NCBI GenBank assembly: GCA_027489875.1 | Contig: JAIXZE010000156.1 | Span: forward strand, 1 to 56,073 | Length of the DNA: 56,073 nt | Origin: Verrucomicrobiales bacterium | GTDB lineage: Bacteria > Verrucomicrobiota > Verrucomicrobiia > Limisphaerales > UBA9464 | Direction of reading: 5' to 3' | In this document: piece by piece, positions 49,829 to 56,073 of the stretch | Layout: the number at the start of each line of letters is the position of its first letter | Numbering within the stretch: position 1 is the stretch's first letter | Position numbers and translations under genes: made by a program | Notes under the pieces: generated by a model | The model's input: the letters and a program-made list of their open reading frames with translations, nothing else | What the model was told of the DNA's origin: nothing | The model's database searches: none

Positions 49829-52800
49829 ATGAAATCCGTCGTGAAGTGCTTTGTGAGGGTCCTGGCCGTCGTGTGCCTGGGTCTCCTCGTGGGTCATGCT
49901 GAAACCGTGACCTGGACCAACACCGCAGGCGGCGCGTGGTCCCTCGCCGCCAATTGGTCCCCGAACAAGGTGCCGGTGGCCGCGGACACCGCGCAGATCA
50001 CGAACTCGGGCACCTACCTCGTCACCCTCGATTCGGCGGCGTCGGTCACCCACCTGCAAGTCGGGGCGGCTTCCGGCACGCAGACCTTCCGGCTGACGCC
50101 CTCGGGCTCACTGACGGTCACCGGCACGGCGACGTTTGCCACCAATGCGCCCGTCGAATGGACCGGTGGCACGCTCGCCGGAGCCGGGTCATTCAATCTC
50201 TCGGGAAGCTTCACCCTCAGCGGGACCGGGGACCGGACCTTCAGCGAAGCGAAGCTCAACACCTTCGGGACCACAACGTGGTCGGGAACGGGACGCGTGC
50301 TCGGCTACAGCGCACCGATCTGGCGTCAGTCCGGCGTCCTGAATGTCTCAGCGGCGTCCAGTCTGGTCTGGGCAGGCATTGGTGGGGGCCCAGCCTTTGT
50401 GAATAGCGGGGCCGTCACGTTCGCCACCAACTTCACCTTCAATTACGCGAACGTCACCAACCTCAACGCCTGGTCCCTCAACGGCGGTGAGATGTCCGTG
50501 GTGAACTCCAACTTCCGCCACGCCGGCAATGCCGCGCTCGGTGCGAACGCGGTCCTCGGCCTCGACTCCGGCACGGTCGCGCTCCTGGAAGGTCCCATTT
50601 CCGCCCCCGCCAACGGCCTCCGCTTCCGCGGTGCCGATGCCTCCATCCAGACGCTCGCCCTCAACACACCCTCCGTCTGGCAGTCCGGCGGCACGGTCCG
50701 CCAGCTCACCAACGTCACCATCCCCCGCTACAACCAGTCCGGCGGCACCTGGCTCATGACCACACCGTCCTCCATCGGGACGTATGCCCTCACCAACGGC
50801 GAATTCCGCGGCGCGCTCCTCACCGCCACCAACGTCTGGTGGGACAACGGTGCCATCAATCGCGACAACTCCGTCGCCGGCACACCGCCCGTCCTGATCG
50901 TCCCCGCCACCGGCCAGCTCAACCTCATCGGCACGGCTGACCGCAGCCTCTCGACCTACGACGGCACCCGCCCCGGGCATGTCCAGGTTTCCGGCACCTT
51001 CAACTGGTCCGGCCCGGGCCGCATCCTGGGCAACTTCGGCAGCCAACTGGAACTCCGCGGCACCTCAACGATCTCTGCGCCTTCGACCTTCGTCTGGGCC
51101 GGACTCGGTGTCGGCCCTGCGTTCGTGAACTCCGGTTCCCTCACGATCACCACCAACTTCACCTTCAACTACGCGAACGTCACCAACCTCAACGTCTGGT
51201 CCCATACCGGCGGCGAGATGTCCGTGGTGAACTCCAACTTCCGCCACGCCGGCAGCGCCACGCTCGGCGCGAATGCGGTCCTCGGCCTCGACTCCGGCAC
51301 GGTCGCGCTGATCGAAGGTCCCATTTCCGCCCCCGCCAACGGCCTCCGCTTTCGCGGTGCTGATGCCTCCATCCGGACGATCGCCCTCAACACGCCGTCC
51401 GTCTGGCAATCCGCCGGCACCGTCCGCCAACTCACCAACGTCACCATCCCCCGCTACAACCAGTCCGGCGGCACCTGGCTGATGACCACGCCGTCCTCCA
51501 TCGGGACCTACGCTCTGACCAACGGCGAATTCCGCGGCGCGCTCCTCACCGCCACCAACGTCTGGTGGGACAACGGCGCCATCAATCGCGACAACTCCGT
51601 CGCCGGCACGCCGCCGGTCCTGATCGTGCCCGCGTCCGGCCAACTCAACTTCACCGGCACCGGCGACCACGGCATGTCCACCTACGACGGTGCGCGTCCC
51701 AGCCACGTCCAGGTTTTCGGCACCTTCAACTGGTCGGGCACCGGCCGGCTCCTCGGCTACTACGGACCCATACTCGAACTCCGTGGCACCTCCACCATTT
51801 CCGCGCCTTCAACCCTGATCTGGGCCGGACTCGGCGCCGGACCGGCGTTCGTGAACTCCGGTTCCCTCACCTTCGCCACCAACTTCACCTTCAACTACGC
51901 CAGCGTCACCAACCTCAACGCCTGGTCCCACACCAGCGGTGAGATGTCCGTGTTGAACTCCAACTTCCGCCATGCCGGCAACGCCACGCTCGGCGCAAAC
52001 GCCATCCTCGGTCTCGACTCCGGCACCACCGCCCACCTCGAAGGTCCGGTGTCCGCACCGGCCAACGCCCTGCGTTTCCGCGGAGCCGACGCCTCCATCC
52101 AAACGCTGGCCCTCAATACCCCGTCCGTCTGGCAATCCGCCGGCACCGTCCGCCAGCTCACCAACGTCACCATCGCCCGTTACAACCAGTCCGGCGGCAC
52201 CTGGCTCATGACCACGCCTTCGTCCATCGGGACCTACGCCCTGACCAACGGCGAGTTCCGCGGCGCACTCCTCACCGCCACCAACGTCTGGTGGAATGAC
52301 GGTTCCATCAGCCGCGACAACTCCGTCGCCGGCACGCCGCCGGTCCTGATCGTGCCCGCGTCCGGCCAACTCAACTTCACCGGCACCGGCGACCACGGCA
52401 TGTCCACCTATGACGGTGCCCGTCCCAGCCACGTCCAGGTGTTCGGCACGTTCAACTGGTCGGGCACTGGCCGGCTCCTTGGTTACTACGGTTCCATGCT
52501 GGACCTGCGCGGCACGTCGACCGTCTCCGCATCCTCGACCTTCGTCTGGGCCGGACTCGGTGCTGTCCCCGCCTTCCTGAACAGTGGATCCCTCACCTTC
52601 ACGACCAACTTCACCTTCAACTACACGGCCCCGACCAACAGCGGCACCTGGACGCTCACGGGCGGTTCCCAGTCCTTCGCCAACACCACCCTCCGACAGA
52701 CGGCTGGGACGTTCTCGCTCGCCGGCGGAAAGGTCGAGGGCGCTGCCGCGACCGCGGACTTCGCCGGTGGCACACTCACGGGCAACGGCGAATTCGGACT

Positions 52801-55800
52801 ACCGTTCGTCAACAACGGCGCGACCGTCGCCCCAGGACGCAACATCGGCGTCCTGCAGTTCCCCTCGTTCACCCAGACCACCGGAACGTTGTCCGTCGAG
52901 GTCGGCCGCGGCATCACCGGAACGAACACCGACCTCATCCGGGTCACCGGGAACGCGAACGTCGCCGGCAAGCTCAAGGTCCGACTCCTCCCCGGCGTCG
53001 GCACCAACGACCAGTACGTTGTCCTCACCACCGCCGCCCGCACCGGCACGTTCAACCCCATCGAACAACCCGCCAACGGTGTCGTGGAAGCCGCGTACTC
53101 CACCACGAATGTCGTGCTGAACCTCAAGGAACTCTTCCAGGGCTCCGCCCCGACGATCACCGCCGAACCGCTCGACCTCACCCTCGACACGGGCGGATCC
53201 GGTTCGTTCAACGCCGCCGTCACCGGTTCGGACCCCATCTCCTTCCGCTGGCAAAAGAACGGCACCGACATCGACGGAGCCACCACGACCAACCTCAACC
53301 GTGGACCCGTCGCCGCCCTGGACGCCGCCGGATACCGGTTGATCGCCGAGAATGATTTCGGCGCGACCACCTCCCGCGTCGCGCGCCTCAACGTCCGCCC
53401 CGCCCTCGACTCGGATCCCGGGGAAGTCCTGCCGATCGCCCGTTGGCACCTGGACGAACCCGCGGGTTCCACCGTGGTCCTCGATGTCACCGCAAACCGG
53501 TACGACGGCACCAACGCACCCGTCGGCGTCACCTCGATCGCCGACGGCCGCGCCGGTCGCGCCCTCCAGTTCAACCGGACCAACAACGGCCACGTGAACA
53601 TGGGTCGCGTGCTCGGCCTTGGCACCAACGACTTCACCGTCGTCGCGTGGGTGAAGTCCTCGCCCAACGCCAACGGCTTTGCGTCGTACCTGTCGAAGCA
53701 CACGCTCACCTTCAACAACGGATACGCCCTGAACCTGAATGCCTCGGGCGGCAACGGCCAGGCGCGCAAGGCGTCGTGGTACGCAACCACCCCTGCCGGT
53801 TCAGGCACCGAACCCCGCTCCACCACCAACGTCGATGACGGCCAATGGCATCAGGTCGTCGCCACGCATCGCGGCGATGGCTCGGCCAACGCGATCTATG
53901 TCGATGGCACACCCGTCGAGCATTCCACCCCGGGCGCGCTCATCCTCACCAACACCGCCACCTTCCTCCTCGGTGGCGTCACCTCGGGTGAAACCCCAAC
54001 GGGCACCTTCTCGGGAAGCCTCGACGAAATCGCCCTCTTCGACCGCATCCTGTCCGATGCGCAGATCGATTACCTGTTCGCCAATCCCGCCGCCGATGGC
54101 ATCCCGGACATCGCCGCACCGTCGATCGTGACCGCTCCCGCGCCGCTGTTCGTTCCTGCTGGAACGACCACGAACCTCGCAGTCGTGGTCACCGGGACGC
54201 CGCCCCTCGCCTTCCAATGGTTCCGCAACGGCGCACCGCTCGCCACGGCGACCAATGCCACCCTGCCGTTGACGAACCTCCGCTGCGACATCGACACCGG
54301 CCATTACTCCGTCCGCATCACCAACAGTTACGGCAGCGCCGTCTCGGTCCCGGTAATGGTCGGCCTCGACCTGCCGATCTTCGAACCAGATTCGTTCCGC
54401 GCCTGGTACGCCTGCTCCGGACGCAATCCCACGAATACGGATCCGGACTGGGATTACCTCCGCGTCAGCACGACCAAGGACACCTACCACACCAATGGCG
54501 CGTGGTTCATCGATACCGCCACCGTGGGCGAAAACCTGTACTGGCGGAAGATCGGCACCACCGCGCGCTTCCCAACCAATGGCGTGATCGAGTTCTGCAT
54601 GAAGATGGGACCGGGCTCGTCTTCCAATCCCGCCCGTGGCTGGGTCTCGGTCACGTTCAGCCGTGGGGACGGCCGTCTCGCGACGCTGCAGTTCACCTCC
54701 AGTCAGGTGTGGTTCAACACCGCCGATCTCACCCCGGGCACCAAGGTCACCACGCCGACCTCCGATGACTTCCACACGTGGCGCATCGAGTTCGTCGGCA
54801 CGCCGGGTGGCAGCCCCGCGGTCCGTCTGCTCAAAGACCGGGTCCAGGTCGCGACCGGCAACATGTTCGCCGACGCCACACGCGATGAACCGGCGCTCAG
54901 CTTTGGGGAAGGCAGCGTCCTCGCCACCGGCACTTCCGAATGGCTGTTCTTCCGGCACACGTCCACCGCCGGTCCCGCGCTCGTCATCAATGACGGTCCG
55001 GACGACATCCTTGTGCCCTTCGCCGGCAGCACCACCCTCACCGTCGCCGCCACCGGCAACGGCCCGCTCCGTTACCAATGGCGCAAGGACAACACCGATC
55101 TCCCCGGTGCCACCAACGCCACCCTGCAACTCACGAACCTCCTCCTCGCGGATGCCGGCACCTACACGGTCCTCGTCTCCGATGACTACGATTCGCTCGT
55201 CGGTGGCCCGGCCGTGCTGACCGTCGTCCGTCCCCTCGCCGCCACGGTCACCTGGACGAACACCCTCGGAGGAAATTGGAACGTGCCTTCGAACTGGTCG
55301 CCAAACCTCGTCCCGGAAGCCAACGACACGGCACTCATCACTCAGGCCGGTGCCTACGTCGTCACGAATGCCGCCAACGCCAACGTCCGCAACCTGACCA
55401 TCGGTGCCGACGTCGGCGTCACGGGTCCCACGTTCCGCGGCGGCAACCTGATCTTCGGCGGCACCGTCCGCGTCGAAAGCCTCGGGACGCTGGAAGACAC
55501 CACCGTCGGCGGGGGTGCCGCTGGCGTTCTGCTGGTGGAAACCGGCGGCCGCTTCGTCGCCAACACCGACCGTGTCCTCGGAGTGATCACCACGAACCGC
55601 GGCCTGATCCAGCTCACCCGTTCGCTCACGTTGAACCAACCGCTCACCACGGAATCCGGTGGCCGTGTCACGCTGGCGGACCTCGGCCGTCTCGCCGGGA
55701 ATTCGCCCTTCATCAATCACGGCACGCTGCGGTCCACCCTGACCGACCCCGGCCTCATTGCCGTCAACACGCCCTTCACTTCGACCGGGCTTCTCGAGAT

Positions 55801-56073
55801 CCCGTCGGGCGTCACCCTGCTCGCCCGCATCGGCGGATCCAACACGATCGCCGGCGCTGTCCAGCTCGGCACCAACGCCACCCTCGCCTTCGGGCCCGGC
55901 GACCATCGTCTCGCCGCCCTCGGCGGAAGCACGCCGTCCGGCCGCGTCGACATAGACTCGCTCATCGGCATCTACGATCCTCGCCGCGGTCTTGGCTATT
56001 ACGGCCGCACCCGCGTGTTCGTCGATGCGCCCACCAACTGGTGGACCACGCTCGACAACCGGCAGTCCCTGAC
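49829..56073 (+). CDS. Giant secreted repeat protein, 3' end beyond the window
   Basis: At least 2,081 codons without a stop. It starts at ATG 49829 with signal peptide MKSVVKCFVRVLAVVCLGLLVGHA. Order: a domain with GGAWSLAANWSPNKVPVAADTA (49900-50090); three 242-residue repeats (50393-52570); a beta-rich segment (52571-53120); an Ig-like domain (FRWQKNGTDIDGA); a LamG-type domain (~53440-54075; VVAWVKSS, DDGQWHQVVATHRGDG, GSLDEIALFDRILSDAQI); Ig-like (FQWFRNGAPLATAT); an unassigned domain (54390-54960); Ig-like (YQWRKDNTDLPGAT); and a second copy of the first domain (GGNWNVPSNWSPNLVPEANDTA, 55240 on). No enzyme motif seen. Probably cell-surface or extracellular. No Shine-Dalgarno sequence before the start. 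Confidence 0.88.
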   Translation, partial: MKSVVKCFVRVLAVVCLGLLVGHAETVTWTNTAGGAWSLAANWSPNKVPVAADTAQITNSGTYLVTLDSAASVTHLQVGAASGTQTFRLTPSGSLTVTGTATFATNAPVEWTGGTLAGAGSFNLSGSFTLSGTGDRTFSEAKLNTFGTTTWSGTGRVLGYSAPIWRQSGVLNVSAASSLVWAGIGGGPAFVNSGAVTFATNFTFNYANVTNLNAWSLNGGEMSVVNSNFRHAGNAALGANAVLGLDSGTVALLEGPISAPANGLRFRGADASIQTLALNTPSVWQSGGTVRQLTNVTIPRYNQSGGTWLMTTPSSIGTYALTNGEFRGALLTATNVWWDNGAINRDNSVAGTPPVLIVPATGQLNLIGTADRSLSTYDGTRPGHVQVSGTFNWSGPGRILGNFGSQLELRGTSTISAPSTFVWAGLGVGPAFVNSGSLTITTNFTFNYANVTNLNVWSHTGGEMSVVNSNFRHAGSATLGANAVLGLDSGTVALIEGPISAPANGLRFRGADASIRTIALNTPSVWQSAGTVRQLTNVTIPRYNQSGGTWLMTTPSSIGTYALTNGEFRGALLTATNVWWDNGAINRDNSVAGTPPVLIVPASGQLNFTGTGDHGMSTYDGARPSHVQVFGTFNWSGTGRLLGYYGPILELRGTSTISAPSTLIWAGLGAGPAFVNSGSLTFATNFTFNYASVTNLNAWSHTSGEMSVLNSNFRHAGNATLGANAILGLDSGTTAHLEGPVSAPANALRFRGADASIQTLALNTPSVWQSAGTVRQLTNVTIARYNQSGGTWLMTTPSSIGTYALTNGEFRGALLTATNVWWNDGSISRDNSVAGTPPVLIVPASGQLNFTGTGDHGMSTYDGARPSHVQVFGTFNWSGTGRLLGYYGSMLDLRGTSTVSASSTFVWAGLGAVPAFLNSGSLTFTTNFTFNYTAPTNSGTWTLTGGSQSFANTTLRQTAGTFSLAGGKVEGAAATADFAGGTLTGNGEFGLPFVNNGATVAPGRNIGVLQFPSFTQTTGTLSVEVGRGITGTNTDLIRVTGNANVAGKLKVRLLPGVGTNDQYVVLTTAARTGTFNPIEQPANGVVEAAYSTTNVVLNLKELFQGSAPTITAEPLDLTLDTGGSGSFNAAVTGSDPISFRWQKNGTDIDGATTTNLNRGPVAALDAAGYRLIAENDFGATTSRVARLNVRPALDSDPGEVLPIARWHLDEPAGSTVVLDVTANRYDGTNAPVGVTSIADGRAGRALQFNRTNNGHVNMGRVLGLGTNDFTVVAWVKSSPNANGFASYLSKHTLTFNNGYALNLNASGGNGQARKASWYATTPAGSGTEPRSTTNVDDGQWHQVVATHRGDGSANAIYVDGTPVEHSTPGALILTNTATFLLGGVTSGETPTGTFSGSLDEIALFDRILSDAQIDYLFANPAADGIPDIAAPSIVTAPAPLFVPAGTTTNLAVVVTGTPPLAFQWFRNGAPLATATNATLPLTNLRCDIDTGHYSVRITNSYGSAVSVPVMVGLDLPIFEPDSFRAWYACSGRNPTNTDPDWDYLRVSTTKDTYHTNGAWFIDTATVGENLYWRKIGTTARFPTNGVIEFCMKMGPGSSSNPARGWVSVTFSRGDGRLATLQFTSSQVWFNTADLTPGTKVTTPTSDDFHTWRIEFVGTPGGSPAVRLLKDRVQVATGNMFADATRDEPALSFGEGSVLATGTSEWLFFRHTSTAGPALVINDGPDDILVPFAGSTTLTVAATGNGPLRYQWRKDNTDLPGATNATLQLTNLLLADAGTYTVLVSDDYDSLVGGPAVLTVVRPLAATVTWTNTLGGNWNVPSNWSPNLVPEANDTALITQAGAYVVTNAANANVRNLTIGADVGVTGPTFRGGNLIFGGTVRVESLGTLEDTTVGGGAAGVLLVETGGRFVANTDRVLGVITTNRGLIQLTRSLTLNQPLTTESGGRVTLADLGRLAGNSPFINHGTLRSTLTDPGLIAVNTPFTSTGLLEIPSGVTLLARIGGSNTIAGAVQLGTNATLAFGPGDHRLAALGGSTPSGRVDIDSLIGIYDPRRGLGYYGRTRVFVDAPTNWWTTLDNRQSL
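50393..52570 (+). repeat. Three in-frame 726-bp tandem repeats
   Basis: Units start at 50393, 51119 and 51845 (GCxTTxGTGAA), and a partial fourth starts at 52571. Each is exactly 726 bases (242 codons) with no indels and long stretches of near identity, for example around ACCAACGTCTGGTGGGACAA. Identity at synonymous sites points to recent duplication or gene conversion rather than selection on protein alone. The unit begins FVNSG, includes NFRHAG..LGLDSGT and ends with W(A/S)GLG-type turns. Confidence 0.93.

Noticed and set aside
1..56073. tRNA, rRNA or known riboswitch genes
   Set aside because: No cloverleaf with a conserved T-loop, no rRNA signature and no known riboswitch core was recognised by eye in the gaps; a covariance search would be needed to exclude them fully.

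Overview
High-GC bacterial chromosome segment, most consistent with a Verrucomicrobiota member (possibly the Pedosphaera/Limisphaerales side). The placement is an inference. It rests on giant secreted beta-sandwich proteins (CARDB, Calx-beta, Ig-like, RCC1, LamG), several ending in a 'STNL..W....FYR' type tail, on many starts without a Shine-Dalgarno sequence, and on intergenic regions packed with short dispersed repeats. No rRNA, tRNA or CRISPR array was recognised.

Layout. 1-3005: end of sucA, then sucB and lpd (2-oxoglutarate dehydrogenase complex). 3199-8030: periplasmic TPR protein, small Lys/Glu-rich secreted protein with a terminator, an ECF sigma operon (sigma factor, one-TM protein, CpxP/Spy-like protein) and a convergent di-haem cytochrome. 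8409-13167: five closely packed genes (deoxyhypusine-synthase-like, PfkB kinase, UbiA prenyltransferase, shikimate kinase, epoxyqueuosine reductase) meeting an antisense globin with overlapping 3' ends. 14065-15591: a two-domain glycerophosphodiesterase. 15592-20937: repeat-rich accessory zone with a Phd/PIN toxin-antitoxin pair, a low-GC lipoprotein abutting a decayed RHS gene, a Gfo/Idh/MocA dehydrogenase and an MBL-fold protein. 21405-33872: one gene for a ~4,156-residue secreted protein. 34479-38094: parvulin-type lipoprotein, then a GMC dehydrogenase with a Tat-type small subunit. 39280-47278: two more giant secreted proteins. 47303-49430: a low-GC HNH nuclease island bracketed by near-identical 88-bp direct copies of a repeat. 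49829 to the window end: another giant secreted protein, still open, with three consecutive 726-bp in-frame repeats.

The most unusual material is a family of ~135-bp palindromic elements. At least seven sites carry it. Each holds two hairpins with complementary six-base loops, and the two stems differ by a compensated base pair that recurs at the well-preserved sites. The best copy (21010-21144) has terminal inverted repeats and a 9-bp direct duplication of flanking DNA, so it looks like a non-autonomous mobile element. Copies often lie beside a second composite repeat containing GATCGG-type hexamer arrays, and two copies bracket the HNH gene.
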